DNA of 64,000 bases from Porodaedalea pini (GCA_002794775.1 NBAY01000098.1:52226-116225), one strand, 5' to 3'; shown: positions 32,081 to 43,791, numbered from the stretch's first letter. Numbers and translations are program-made. Notes: generated by a model not told the origin, from the sequence alone.

Positions 32081-35000
32081 CTATAATCTCCTCAACCTCT
32101 TCTTCAACGACGACGACGACGAAGTCATTTCCGAGGAAGTCGCATCCGACGAGGCAGCTTCCGATTCGTCGTCAGGGGTGTCATCGTCTACCATCGACTT
32201 CCGCTTAGACCTCGTCGAGCAAGCGGACGAACAAATAGAAGGCGGCACAGTCGGTCCAGGAGAAAGTTCCCTAGACCTCAATGACGTGACCGAATCGCCG
32301 TCCAGAGAATCTTCATCGGCGAGCAACAACGTCTTCCGTTTTGTCCCAGTTGAGGAGGAAATGGAGGAGCAGAAGGAAGAGGGAACAGACGGTCCAGGCG
32401 ACAGTCTCTTGTGCCTCTTCGATGGTGACGAGACCGATTCGTCGTCTGAGACGTCCGTGTCACGAAACGCTGACGACTTCCGCTTATATCCAATGGAGGA
32501 AGTGGAGGAGGAAGTAGAAGATGGCATTCTGGAAGCAGGCACGGGAGGAGGAGGCATGTGGTAGGAGCGGGGCAGAGCTGAGGCCTGTAAGGGAAACGAT
32601 CCCGATAAGGCCTTCGTCTTGGACCTGGTCATACGCGTGGCTGGGTGGTTGGCTAAAGCAAGGGCCATATCACGGGAAGCGCGAGACTTCGATCCGAAGG
32701 ACGCACTCCCTGAATCTTCCGCGATATCTCCAAAGAGCGCTGACCCAGGGAGAAGGTCGTCGTCGTCGTCTGTTCTTTTCCTTGTCATCGGCCGTCCCGC
32801 TCGTTGTGCCTCTGCTGCTGCAACTCGCGCCAACCTTGCTTCTTCCTGCTCCTTCACCTTCATGTCTATCAAACGTGCTTCTTTCTCCTCTGCCACATCA
32901 CGCACGGTCCTGAAATGCTTGGGATTATCATGCGGCAACTTCGTATTGGCCTTCGAGCGAGAAACTAAACAGGCCGGTGGAATGGGTGGTTCCTTAAGCT
33001 CACTGAGCGTTTTGTCGATGATTTCGTAGATAGACCTGAAGACGTCGCGATGGTCTCGTTCAGAGTTCGGAATGATGGATAATGAGGTCTTATCAACCGG
33101 TCTCCCCTCCCGTCTTGCCCGTTCCAACCTTGCCTTTGCCTCCTCAATCTCCTCACGATCCTCTGGGGCCAAATTTTGCACATTCGAGTTTTCGTTCACC
33201 ATCACTCGCCGCAAAGCCGTGATACATGGTTTGATGCGCTCGAAATATGGGGCAAACTGACAGAGAACATTGATATTGAAATCCCCGCGGTTTCGAACTG
33301 TTGAAGCCTTGCATCGTCGGATGTCGTCGAGAGTAGGGTTTTCCATGCCTACCCCATTCCATTTCGCCACCTCTGATTTCGAGAAGTCAAAGCCGTCTTT
33401 ACGCTCAGTATTGTTTGGTCCTTCCTGAGAAGTGCACAGCCAGCAAAGCGAGTAAAAGACAGATTCGAGGTCGTGGTAATACGCGTGGGCAACTTTGTTT
33501 GAATTTTGCTCTACCAGCATCTCAATCGCCATAAATGGAAGAGTGCCCTGCAATATAGTGCGCGGTTGAGCAACACGAAGCTAAACAAAAAGCTTGACGT
33601 CATACCGTTCGGGCTCCTTTAGCGACATCTTCAGATATGTTATCCAGATCGAGAGCATAATCGAAATCGATGAGGTACCCTCGAATGCGTGAAGTTGGAT
33701 CCTTAGGATCAGATCGTGCAAGGATGAGGTTCCGTAAACTGATATCGCGGTGCAACACCTTTCTATCAATAAGGTCTTCGATGGCTGTAGAAAATAAAAC
33801 GGGGTAAGCAACCCGAACAGGAGCGAGTAAAAGAAGACGGCTTACTCTTGACTATGTCCTTAATTGCATTCAATAGCTCTGCGAGACTGGCAAAATTCTC
33901 CAGCGGCTCTCCGTACGGCTTCATGATGATGCGACGGTGTGTTCGCGTCTCGACCAACCCAAAGCCGTGCCATTTCTTATTTTCCAGCCACAAGTCATTC
34001 TCCGCAAGTGCTCGACGATCGGTGCCCGTCGTGTCGTTCTTTCCTTCAATCTGGACAATCCCATAGTCAACGACCTTCACAACACCCTCGACATCCTTCA
34101 CCTTCTCCAGGATCTCGTGCTCAAGTTTTTTCCGCGAGTCGTCCACCCACGCATCCTTGATCACCGCATCTTCCCCTTCGTGCACGGTCTTAAAACATCC
34201 CGTTCCTCGTCCACGCACCGACTTCTCAATGTAGAGCGGCTCCGCACACTTGTAAAGCACGTCGTTGAGCAAGATGGAGTAACCGCCCTCCACCAACTTG
34301 CTGATCGTCGGGTCATATCCCATACGAATCTCGTCGACAAAGAGAAGACCACAGACAACGCGAACGAGCTTTTCAGGTTCTCGATTGATATCGAATGGTT
34401 GCGAACAAAGAATACCGCTTCGGTCAAAGACGAAAAAGAACATCTTTGTGTTGCGAAGGACTGCGCCTAAGACAAATCGACGGTTGGGCTGAGACGCGAA
34501 AACCATACGGGCGCAATTGAGAAGTTCTCGATACGCATCCCTCAACGCTTGAGCGGACTCAGTGAACTTGATCTCGACCAGGCTATCGATGTCGCGCCAA
34601 GCGGCAACTTCTGCATGAGCTGCGTCCCGTTTGAGCACAACGCAGTCAGGCTTCCGGATGCAGTTAACGGGAGCATCTACCGGTCCACGATCCTTAAAGC
34701 GTGCAGAAAACTCGCGTGATTTAGGTGTTGACCCCTCGATCTCGTAGTCTTTGCGGATACAGTCCCCCATTCCATTGAAGAAATCTGTAACCTCCTCTTC
34801 ATCCGCCTTCGGTCCTTGGGATTTCTCGTCGACATCCATTTTCGAATTGGAACCTGTCGATGAGTTCGTCTGCGCCCTCTTGCTCTTGTCCTTACGCCAT
34901 TTCTCCCAGCAGCCCGCTTGGGACAGATATTTCCCTATCCTCGCTGGCCTCGACCTGAGCTTCGTCATGATGTCGCTAACCTTGACAGAAAATGCTTCTG

Positions 35001-35360
35001 CGAGGCTAGGCGAGTCCGGGTACTTGGCCTTCCCCATACCCCTTGAGATCGCCTCGTCAGTGAGCTTATCTTCGATGAGGTCGGGCACGTCCATGAGCTT
35101 GCTGCTTTTAACCTCCTTCGCGAGCGTCCCAGCCATTTTGCTCAGCGTTTGTATTTCTGAAACACCGGGAGCGATGAGACTGTGAGCGTTGATGACGATA
35201 GGCGACGATGTTTTTCTGGGATCACTCAGCCGACGCCTGCGAGGATGTCAACGAACCGATAAGAGGAAACATGCGTAGATGGTTCTTACTCAATCGGTGG
35301 TGGTGTCTTGAAAATATGAGTGTCGCTTTTAGCGGCGTACGCGTATGTTCTGTCTGTCAT
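32081..35360 (-). CDS. FunK1-type protein kinase, copy B (intact)
   Basis: A fungal-type Ser/Thr kinase, open throughout. Exons: 35360-35290, 35236-33846, 33784-33606 and 33547-32081; 3108 bp spliced, 1035 residues. The start MTDRTYAYAAKSDTH is shared with C. Residues 58-360 form the FunK1 N-terminal region (GKYLSQAGCWEKWR; FVFDRSGILCSQPFDI). Kinase motifs: GRGTGCFKTV at about 365, AVIKDAW with the ATP Lys at about 384, HEIL Glu at about 398, MKPYGEPLENF hinge, HRDISLRN at 499-506, IDFDYALD (DFG-equivalent) at about 526, and GTLPFMAIEM for the APE region. The C-terminal 250 residues are Ser/Pro-rich with repeated LSPGPxVPxSxCSS and KRKS blocks and a basic KKRLRRL end, suggesting nuclear location. 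The donor and acceptor of every intron are GT-AG. Substrates are unknown. Confidence 0.93.
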
Positions 35361-35460
35361 GATGGGACACTGTCAATGTCGAGTCGTTAAGGTCGAGCAA
35401 GAGGCACGGAATGGATGGTGATGAGTGTAGAAGGAAGAAAGGCTAACCGTAGATTGCAAT

Positions 35461-35470
35461 CCTTTATATT
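35461..35470 (-). promoter_or_regulatory. TATA-like box of FunK1 copy B
   Basis: AATATAAAGG on the minus strand, about 100 bp upstream of the ATG at 35360, is conserved in all four copies. Confidence 0.6.
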
Positions 35471-36044
35471 ACGCGAGACGGACCTGCTCAGGCCACGAAA
35501 TGTAACCGCAGACAAAAGGTTGGTTGGGTTGATCGTGGCTTGGACGAGTTGGAGAGAAAGAGGAATCTGGATCGCGTCGCGGCCTGGAAATGATTTCCGT
35601 AAATGGTTTTTGTTTATGATGCAGACACGATCACGCGCGTTTCGTGGCTCCTACTTTCTTAATCGATCGATGATCAGACTTTTCTCAAGGAAATTTTCCT
35701 TCATTTTTTTTTGCTTCGGTTTCCTGTTCTGCTTTCGACAAAAGGACCCGATTTCTTTCGTGGAAACTGATGTCGCGATTCAAAGACGGATTAAGGATTT
35801 GTCTGGAAGTGTCTGATCGTATACAACTGCTTTTAGATAAAAACTTATTTTCACTGGCACAACATCTTGAAAGCTCTTATCTTACTCGTCCTCTTGTGCC
35901 CTTCCTCCCTTCTGCGGCGCTCAACATTCGCGCTTCACAAATGGCTGCTAGTCTTTCCACGTTACACTTTGTATATTTCTCAACCGGAATTTACGAATGC
36001 AATGCATTAGGTATAAACACAGCTCCGCACAAACGACGTACAAT

Positions 36045-36370
36045 CTTAGCTCCTATTTTGAGCTCTTTGGTTTTGCCCTCCATGGAGTACTATAGAAAAT
36101 TTATGACCAGCGAATTGAAGGAACTGAACTGCGGGCATGAACAACATAGGGTAAGCCTGTGAGATGGAGACAAGGTCAATTTGGCGCTCGAAGCACACTG
36201 CGAGAGACTCGGAGTCCCATACTCAACTTTGAGCCTGATTGGTACGACTGGAAGGTTACCATGTGCCGCAATTAGCGTAAACAATCTGCTCAGGCTGTGG
36301 AAGAACACGGCCAGTGGTCGCTACGATACACCTACCCATACTGCAGCATGACGTCCGCCTCTCCCCGAAG
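36045..36370 (-). pseudogene. metacaspase relic, unit B
   Basis: Same content as the unit A relic: TATAGTACTCCATGGAGGGC encodes the YSTEGK segment near 36080, a TTCCAG acceptor leads into SYQSGS (catalytic Cys to Tyr) near 36240, and a VRPL-type piece lies near 36320. The shared Cys-to-Tyr change shows that the lesion predates the A/B duplication or was spread by gene conversion. Confidence 0.7.
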
Positions 36371-36960
36371 AGGAGCAGCGTAAGGTCGTCGTACTGTATG
36401 TCGCAACCTGGAGCATGCAGGAATGCACTTTAGCTACTCTCAAGTTGTGCATTCTGCATCACAATGTTTTGACGAGGTTTAGAAATAGAACTCAGGACCT
36501 ACGTTATTAAGGGATCAGAGGCGCCATTGCCGATTAAGTGAGGATGAGCGGAAGTAGCTACACGCGAGTCTGATTCATGTCGTCGTCGTCGCGGTTCGAG
36601 GAGGGGGTGTTCTTCGACGCATACAGCCGTGCCGCTCAACTCAGACCAGTAGCAGTCTCTTCGCTTGAGTCCAGTCATTCCTTCCTTTTCATGTGAACTT
36701 CACCGATGACATCTAGAACGGCAACGTCTTTACGTAGAGTTCTTTAACCACCTGGCTACTCTCCAGGACTGCAGCGAGTCAGAAGTTATGTTCAGAGGTT
36801 ATTGTATGAAGAGCGATAAAAAGGTCCACTTCAATCATCATAGAAACTCGGCGTAGGAGAGCAAAAGTCTGTGAATACCTGTAGTAGGTGTTCCCTAGAA
36901 TGCTCTCGGGGCTCATGTAGCTTTGTCTCGCGCGGTTTAGCTTTTTACATCGAAGTTCAG
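36310..36960. repeat. tandem-unit spacer block, copy in unit B
   Basis: It is near-identical to 31050-31710. It ends exactly where the TIR element 36961-39084 is inserted. The continuation of the block is found on the far side, at 39085. Confidence 0.88.
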
Positions 36961-37314
36961 CATCACGAAAACAAGACAAATCTTACATTTGCATACATTT
37001 AATTGTAAGAAATGAAATATGTAAATTATATGTAAGCCTTGTGGGTAATATTGTACCCCATTTCATTGGTCGGCACTTCTTACAAGACCCACAAGACTTG
37101 TCAAAGCTCACAAGACTTATGGAGATTGTAATCCTCCACAATTCTTGTCAGACATTACCAGACCTACAATCACATGTAATTACTTGTGACACCAAGAAGA
37201 AAATAGAAAAAGTAGCTTTTTGCTTTTCTTTTCTTATTTTGTAAGATTTCCTTTCTTAACTGTTTCTCAAATTTCAGGTTTCTTAATTTCTCAGGTTTTA
37301 TTCTTTTTCTTAGT

Positions 37315-37392
37315 GCTGCAGGGTCTTGAACTCACAACCTCTTTCTTACAATTTGCTTAAGGAACTCAATATACCACTAAACTATTTATGCT
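37315..37392 (-). repeat. tRNA-like head of a possible SINE
   Basis: The minus strand has an A-box-like TAGTTTAGTGG and a B-box-like GAGTTCAAGACC about 35 bases apart, the layout of an RNA polymerase III internal promoter. The flanking acceptor arms do not pair, so this is not a functional tRNA. An A-rich tail-like region follows. Confidence 0.4.
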
Positions 37393-37549
37393 TGAATACA
37401 AGTGCAAGGCCAGTACAGATGAACTATACGGATCTCATTCAGACATTCAGACCTGGACTTAGAAAACATGTCAAGATGTGACATGTCGTTACACCTTGCT
37501 TGCTTCCACCACCATCGTGTGCACTCTTTTTGCCACAAAATTTCTCCAG

Positions 37550-38670
37550 TGCCAGGCCGACCTGTCCAAGACGATCTCCCAGCAGTGGCACTCGCTCTCC
37601 GTGGAGGAACACAAGTACTGGGATGACCTTGCAAAGCAGCGCAAAAGGGAGCATGAAGAGATGTATCCTTGGTACGTCTATCAGCCCACATGCACTGTCA
37701 AGGAGAAAAAGGGCAAGGCAGAGTCGATGGCAGGTGGGAAGGTGAGGAAGGAGAAGGATGGGAAGAAGGAGCGTTGTGACCGTACCATACTACCAAGTCA
37801 AGCAGCCATGTGCGCGGTTCCGGTGTGCGTGCCCACAACAGTTCCTCGTGCTCCACCACCAGCACCACCAGCACCACCAGCATCTCCTCATCTGCACCAA
37901 CCGCCAACTTGGAGGACTTCAACGAGCTCGACTCGCTCTCCACCAATGGGTCTCTCTATGGTCCATACAGCTATGCAAACAGTGGGTGCAGCAGTGTGTG
38001 CGAAGTCCAGATGGCGGATGTCGTGGACTTCGACATGAGCGAATTAGAGGCATCACAGGGCCAGGGTCAAGGTCAGACGCTCCCACTCCCACTGAGCCTC
38101 TTGATGCCCTCGCTCTCCGGTGCATCTGGTTCTGTATCAGGAGCGAGCCTTGCGATCGACACGCCTCTCTCGAATCGGGCCTGCTCAGCACGTCTTCCTA
38201 CTGGCACTCGCACCATGGTGGACATGGGCACGGACACGGACACTTGCTTTCCACACGGATCCTGACTCAGACCGCCCAGAGCCTAGTTCCCGGACTGCTT
38301 AGCTTTGTCCTTCCACAGAACCGCCGCTCAATGAGCGCACCGGGTGCACCGATGCCACCGACGATGCCAGCTGACCTCTACCCACCTGCGCCTCCTACAA
38401 TCAAGATCCAGAGGCTGCTTGAGACGGCACCTGGTTCGAACAGTAGCTCGGCGGTTGGCTCGCATGCGACACATGAGGGCAGCAAAGGCGAGCAGCAGAT
38501 GCAGATGAATGGCCACGGCCAGCAAAGACAAGGGGAATTTGGTGGGATGAACAGTCTCCAGTTCCCGAACTCGCATCTGCAGTCCATGAGCTACGGTATG
38601 CCAGGGCAGGTCTCCGATTTCTCGACTGCTGGCGGCAAGATGCAGGTGTGTTTTTTCTGCTTCTCGTCGT
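37550..38670 (+). pseudogene. HMG-box transcription factor fragment (captured)
   Basis: HMG-box proteins bind the DNA minor groove. The coding match starts right after a CTCCAG acceptor at 37550 with the second half of the box: QADLSKTISQQWHSL, then EEHKYWDDLAKQRKREHEE and MYPW. A Lys-rich stretch follows, then low-complexity Ser/Thr and Gln/Gly tracts (TSISSSAPTANLEDFNELD; MADVVDFDMSELEASQGQ). The first half of the box and all 5' exons are absent. After the Lys-rich stretch the homology switches frame, and again near 38200, so the copy is broken. Its position inside a TIR element indicates capture of a host gene piece. Confidence 0.7.
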
Positions 38671-39114
38671 AGCGCATCTCGATGTCTGATCATTTCTTGT
38701 TCATTGTAAAGCATAACTCCATGTTTTGGGTCTACAAGGAGCAGGTGCCCATCACTGCTAAGCCTCACCCTCACATGCTCATAATAATAATATTGTTGCT
38801 TAAGACTTGTCGTGCCCTTCTGTGCAAATGTATTCAAATCCAAATAATTTTATTGTGCATATAATTAATTATAAAGTGCATAAAGTACTTGTACAAGCTT
38901 ACAATTAAGTGAAGAGCCTTGTTATATGATTACATTGAGTCGCAGTGCTTGTGGATAGCTACATTCAAATGAAAGCCTTGTGGTTGCTTGTCAGTGCTTG
39001 TAACCACATATAGGCAGTGCTGATCCTTGCCTAATGCGTGTCAGAACTAAATGTCACTACCAGCCGCGGATAGTTTTCGTGATGAGAATGCGCACGATGG
39101 TATGAGTGAAAAGA

Positions 39115-39138
39115 GCGTCTGCGAGTGAAAGCAGACGC
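39115..39138. repeat. conserved hairpin in FunK1 3' flank (copy C)
   Basis: Same GCGTCTGC/GCAGACGC stem and GAGTGAAA loop as in units A and B. Confidence 0.7.
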
Positions 39139-39454
39139 CCCAAACTCCTTCCTTTTATGAGAGCGCAAGAGCGCAGGAATCTATCTAATGCGAGTACAAA
39201 TGCAGCGGAAACAAAACAAAAAGCTATGAAAAATATGCAGCGGAAAACAAATGAAGTGAAGACAAACGTGAAAATGCGAATATGAATACGTGTAATTCTA
39301 CAATAATGCGATGTAAATATATAAGCAAGAGACAACAGAACAGAAACAGAAAAGAAAATTAAAAAAACGCAGGAAGACGGAAGTGCAGAAGGTGTGAGAT
39401 GCAAGCGAACCTAAGAACGATGCCGGAAGACGAAGGAAAAGAAGCTGGCAATTC

Positions 39455-42400
39455 CTATAATCTCCTCAACCTCTTCGACGACGACGAAGTCATTTCCGAT
39501 GAAGTATCTGATAAGGTAGCTTCCGATTCATCGTCAAGGGTATCATCGTCTACCATCGACTTCCGCTTAGACCTCGTCGAGCAAGTGGACGAGCAGATGG
39601 AGGGCGGCACAGTCGGTCCAGGGGAATCTCCCCTAGGCCTCTTCGATAATGAGGTCACCGAATCATTGTCTAAGAAATCTTCATCATCGAGTAACAACGC
39701 CTTCCGCTTAGTCCCAGAGGAGGAAACGGAGGAGCAGATGGAAGGGGGGACAGATGGTCCAGGGGAGAGTCCCCTGAACCTATTCGACGATGACGAGACC
39801 GATTCGTCGTCCGAGACGAACGTGTCTTGATTGGCTGACGACTTCCGCTTATATCCAATGGAGGAGATGAAGGAGGAACTGGAAGCGGACATCTTGGAAG
39901 CGGGCACAGCGGGGGGAGGCATGTGGTAGGAACGGGGCGTATTTGCGGGCACGCCTGAGGATCGCGAGGCAAAGGCTCCCGATAGCGCCCTCTTGGTCTG
40001 CGATCTGGTCATGCGCGTGGCTGGGTGGTTGGCTAGCCTAAGAGCCGAATCGCGGGAAGTGCGAGACTTGTTTCTGGAGGACGTACTCCCTGAGCCTTCC
40101 GAGATATCGGCAAAGAACGCTGACCCAGGAATAAGACACGTGTCACTGTCTGTACTTCCTCCTGTCATCGGCCGTTCCTCTTGTTGTGCCTCCATAGCCG
40201 CTGCCACCGCCGCCTCTATTTCTGCCTCCTTCGCCTTGGCTTTATCCTCTATAAGACGCGCTTCTTTCTCTTCTTGCACATCGCGCACCGTCCTGAAGTG
40301 CTTGGGATTATCATGCGGCAGCTTCGTACCAGCCTTCGGGCGCGAAGCTAAACAGGCCGGTGGAATGGGTGGCTCCTTAAGTTCACTGAGCGTTTTGTCT
40401 ATGATTTCGTAGATAGACTTGAAGACATCGCGATGGTCCCGCTCGGAGTTTGGGATAATGGATAATGAGGTCTTATCAACAGGTTTTCCCTCCCGTCTTG
40501 CCATTTCCAGCTTGGCCTTTGCCTCCTCAACCTCCTCCCGATCTCCTGGCGCCAGATCCGCCATATTCGAGTTCTCGTTGACCATCACTCTCCGCAGGGC
40601 TGTGACGCACGGTCCAATAGGATCGAAATACGGAGCGAACTGGCGTAAGACACGAGTACTGAAATTCGCTTTATTCTGAACTGTTGCTGCCTTGAACCGC
40701 TGTATATCCTCCAAGCACGGGTTGTCCGTGCCGACACCATTCCATTTCGCCACCTCTGATTTCGAGAAGTCGAAACCGTCCTTGCGCTCAGTGTTGTTTG
40801 GCCCTTCTTGGGATGTGCACAGCCAGCAAAGCGAGTAAAAGACGGACTCGAGGTCGTGGTAATACGCGTGCGCAACTTTGTTCGAATTTTCTTCCACTAG
40901 CATTTCAATAGCCATGAACGGAAGAGTGCCCTACGATAAAAAGCAAGGTTAGCAACACAAGAATTTACTGAAAGAAATTGACGTCGCACCGTCCGAGCCC
41001 CTTTAGCGACATCTTCTGATATGTTATCCAGATCCAGAGCATAGTCGAAGTCGATGATGTAGCCTCGAATACGAGACGTCGGATCATTGGGATCAGATCG
41101 CGCAAGGATAAGGTTGCGTAAACTAATGTCGCGGTGCAACACCTTCCTGTCGATAAGGTCTTCGATAGCTGGAGATGATAGGATCTAGTAAGCCTCATGA
41201 ACAGGTACGAGAAAAGAAGATAGCTCACTCTTGACAATGTCCTTGATTGCATTCAGCAACTCCGTGAGACTGGCAAAGTTCTCCAGGGGCTGCCCATATG
41301 GTTTCATGATGATGCGGCGATGCGTCCGGGTCTCGACCATTCCAAACCCGTGCCATTTCTTATACTTCATCCACCTGCCATCCTCTGCCAGTTTTTGGCG
41401 GTCAGTGCCCGTCGTGTCGTTCTTGCCTTCTATCTGGACAATCCCATAGTCAACGATCTTCACAACACCCTCGACATCCTTCACCTTCTCCAGGATCTCG
41501 TGCTCAAGTTTTTTCCGCGAGTCGTCCACCCACGCATCCTTGATCACCGCATCTTCCCCTTCGTGCACGGTCTTAAAACATCCCGTTCCTCGTCCACGCA
41601 CCGATTTTTCAATGTAAAGCGGCTCCTCACACTTGTAGAGCACGTTGTTGAGCAAGATAGAGTAACCGCCCTCCTCCAGTTTCTTGATTGTCGGATCGTA
41701 TCCCGTGCGAATCTCGTCGACAAAGAGAAGCCCGCAGACAACGCGAACGAGCTTCTCAGGATTTCGATTGATATCAAATGATTCCGAACAGAGAACTCCA
41801 CTTCGGTCAAAGACGAAGAAGAACATCGTTGTGTTGCGAAGGATTGCACCTAAGACAAATCGACGGTTGGGCTGTGCGGCGAAAACCATACGGGCGCAAT
41901 TGAGAAGTTCTCGATACGCATCCCTCAATGCTTGAGTGGAACTGGCGAATTTAATCTCAACTAGGCTATCGATGTCGCGCCAAGCGGCAACTTCGGCATG
42001 AGCTGCAGCCCGGTTGAGCACAACGCAGTCAGGCTTCCGGATGCAGTTAACGGGAGCATCTACCGGGCCACGATCCTTGAAGCGTGCAGAAAATTCGCGT
42101 GATTTAGGTGTTGACCCGTCGATACCATAGTCTTCACGTATACAGTCCCCTATTCCGTTAAAAAAATCAACAGCCTGCTCCTCATCCGCCTTCGGTGTCT
42201 CCGGCTTTCCGTCGACATCCATTTTCGAATTAAAACGTGTCGATGAGTTCGTCTGCGCCCTCTTGCTCTTGTCCTTACGCCATTTCTCCCAGCAGCCCGC
42301 TTGGGACAGATATTTCCCTATCTTCGCTGGCTTCGACTTGAGCTTCGTCATGATGTCGCTAACTTTGACAGAGAATGCTTCTGCGAGGCTAGGCGAGTCC

Positions 42401-42737
42401 GGATACTTGGCCTTCCCCATGCCCTTCGAGATCGCCTCGTCAGTGAGCTTATCTTCGATGAGGTCGGGCATGTCAACAAGCTTGCCGCTTTGAACCTCCT
42501 TCGCGAGCGTCGTAGCCATTTTGCTGAGCTTTTGAATTTCTTGAGCCCCGGGTGTGATGAGACTGTGAGCGTTGATGACGATAGGCGACGATGTTTTTCT
42601 GGGATCACTCAACCGACGCCTGCGAGGATGTCAATGAACCGATAAAAGGAAACATGCGTAGATGGTTCTTACTCAATCGGTGGTGGTGTCTTGAACCTAT
42701 GAGTGTCGCTTTTAGCGACGTATGTTCTGTCTGTCAT
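39455..42737 (-). CDS. FunK1-type protein kinase, copy C (intact)
   Basis: Paralogue of B with the same four-exon structure: 42737-42673, 42619-41229 (1391 bp, as in A and B), 41168-40990 and 40930-39455; 3111 bp spliced, 1036 residues. The start is MTDRTYVAKSDTHRFK. Motifs match B: GRGTGCFKTV, AVIKDAW, HEIL, MKPYGQPLENF, HRDISLRN, IDFDYALD, GTLPFMAIEM and HDLESVFYSLCWL. The C-terminal tail again has LSPGPSVPPSICSS and SPGPTVPPSICSS blocks, KRKS clusters and KRLRRL at the end. Introns are 50-60 bp and GT-AG. It differs from B mostly in the Ala/Glu-rich linker and tail. The immediate promoter and TATA box are kept, but an 805-bp MITE sits 250 bp upstream of the ATG, which may have altered expression. 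Confidence 0.93.
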
Positions 42738-42837
42738 GATGGGACACTGTCAATGTCGGGTCGTTAAGGTCGAGCAAGAGGCACGGAATGGATGGTGATG
42801 AGTGTAGAAGGAAGAAATGCTAACCGTGGATTGTGAT

Positions 42838-42847
42838 CCTTTATATT
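42838..42847 (-). promoter_or_regulatory. TATA-like box of FunK1 copy C
   Basis: AATATAAAGG on the minus strand, about 100 bp upstream of the ATG at 42737. It lies between the gene and the MITE, so the core promoter is intact. Confidence 0.6.
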
Positions 42848-42986
42848 ACGCGAGACGGACCTGCTCAGGCCACGAAACGCAGACAAAAGAAGCGGCGAGT
42901 CAGGTGTAGGGTTGGTTGAGTTGATCGTGGCTTGGAGAGAAAGAGGATTCTGGCTCGCGTCGCGGCCTGGAAACGATTTCCGTATA

Positions 42987-43791
42987 CAGTCTTGGACCGG
43001 TCCTTGAACCAGTACATTTTGATTTCGGTTTTGTACAACATCTACAAAATTTTATTTCAAAAAAAAAATACTACATGAAAACAAATTATGTTAAGTCCAT
43101 CTATGCCCAATTTTAAGTTAAACAAATGAAAGAAAGAATATATATAAAGGATTTCTGTTTTGAGCCCAGAATGAGTTGTCACCGGTCCTTGCACCACAAG
43201 TTTCCCACGCTCAGTTCATTTGTGATTCGAGCTCCCCTTTGACATTTTCAAGGTGAATAAATTCTGACTCATATTCAATCTCACTTATAAGATTAATCTT
43301 AGGAATTTCAGACTATTGGCGGCCCTTTCTTGTGTTTTGTACACTCCAGTCAGGGACTTTCGGAGTCAAATAGATGGAAACTTGACGCGTTGAAGGTCAC
43401 GTGACCAAGTCAGATCGCCCTCAGACTAGTCAATGAAACTTGCTGAATTTTTTTACAGGTAAATACTCAGCCGATTTTCTTGAAATTTAGTACACACAGT
43501 TTTATTATAGCTACAGATTCACTATATTTTTTGCTTGAATATTGTGTGGTTATTTCTGTAAATATTGTGGCAAACAAATTTCAAAGTAGTGCAGATCATT
43601 ACTTTCTCAGGACTGTTTGACTCATAACTTCACATATTCTGCAGCAAAGCATACAGTTTTTTTTGAGACAGTGTTTTATGCTAATTAGAGTTCTATTGGT
43701 ATAGTTTTCTGAGACAAAAAAGCTTTTGTTGTTGTGTTATAGGTAGGGTGATGCAAGGACCGGTGGTGGTGCAAGGACCGGTCCAAGACTG
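42987..43791. mobile_element. Tc1/mariner-like MITE (805 bp)
   Basis: It is flanked by TA on both sides (42985-42986, 43792-43793). The termini CAGTCTTGGACCGGTCCTTG and inverse match at 24 of 25 positions. The other units (near 30336 and 35603) show the uninterrupted empty site. A CAGT terminus with TA target is the Tc1/mariner signature. The internal words ACCGGTCCTTGCACCA (near 43181) and its inverse (near 43755) repeat the terminal motif. It contains AT-rich filler and no transposase, so it is non-autonomous. It lies in the upstream region of FunK1 copy C. Confidence 0.88.

Larger units (their letters stand above)
36961..39084. mobile_element. 2.1-kb TIR element carrying HMG-box gene fragment
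   Basis: Comparison with unit A gives the empty site GTTCAGAATGCG. Here the sequence reads GTTCAG, then CATCACGAAAAC...GTTTTCGTGATG, then AGAATGCG. That is a perfect 12-bp terminal inverted repeat and a 2-bp AG duplication (36959-36960, 39085-39086). The subterminal 250-300 bp at both ends are rich in repeated CTTGT/ACAAG words, like transposase binding arrays. No transposase frame is present. The cargo is a tRNA-like/SINE-like piece and an HMG-box gene fragment. The superfamily is uncertain; a 2-bp target duplication and subterminal arrays would suit a CACTA/Plavaka-type element. Confidence 0.72.

Noticed and set aside
37758..38672. 304-residue plus-strand frame as an independent gene
   Set aside because: It is an out-of-frame reading of the HMG fragment with low-complexity His/Gln translation. 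The plausible coding frame switches within it.
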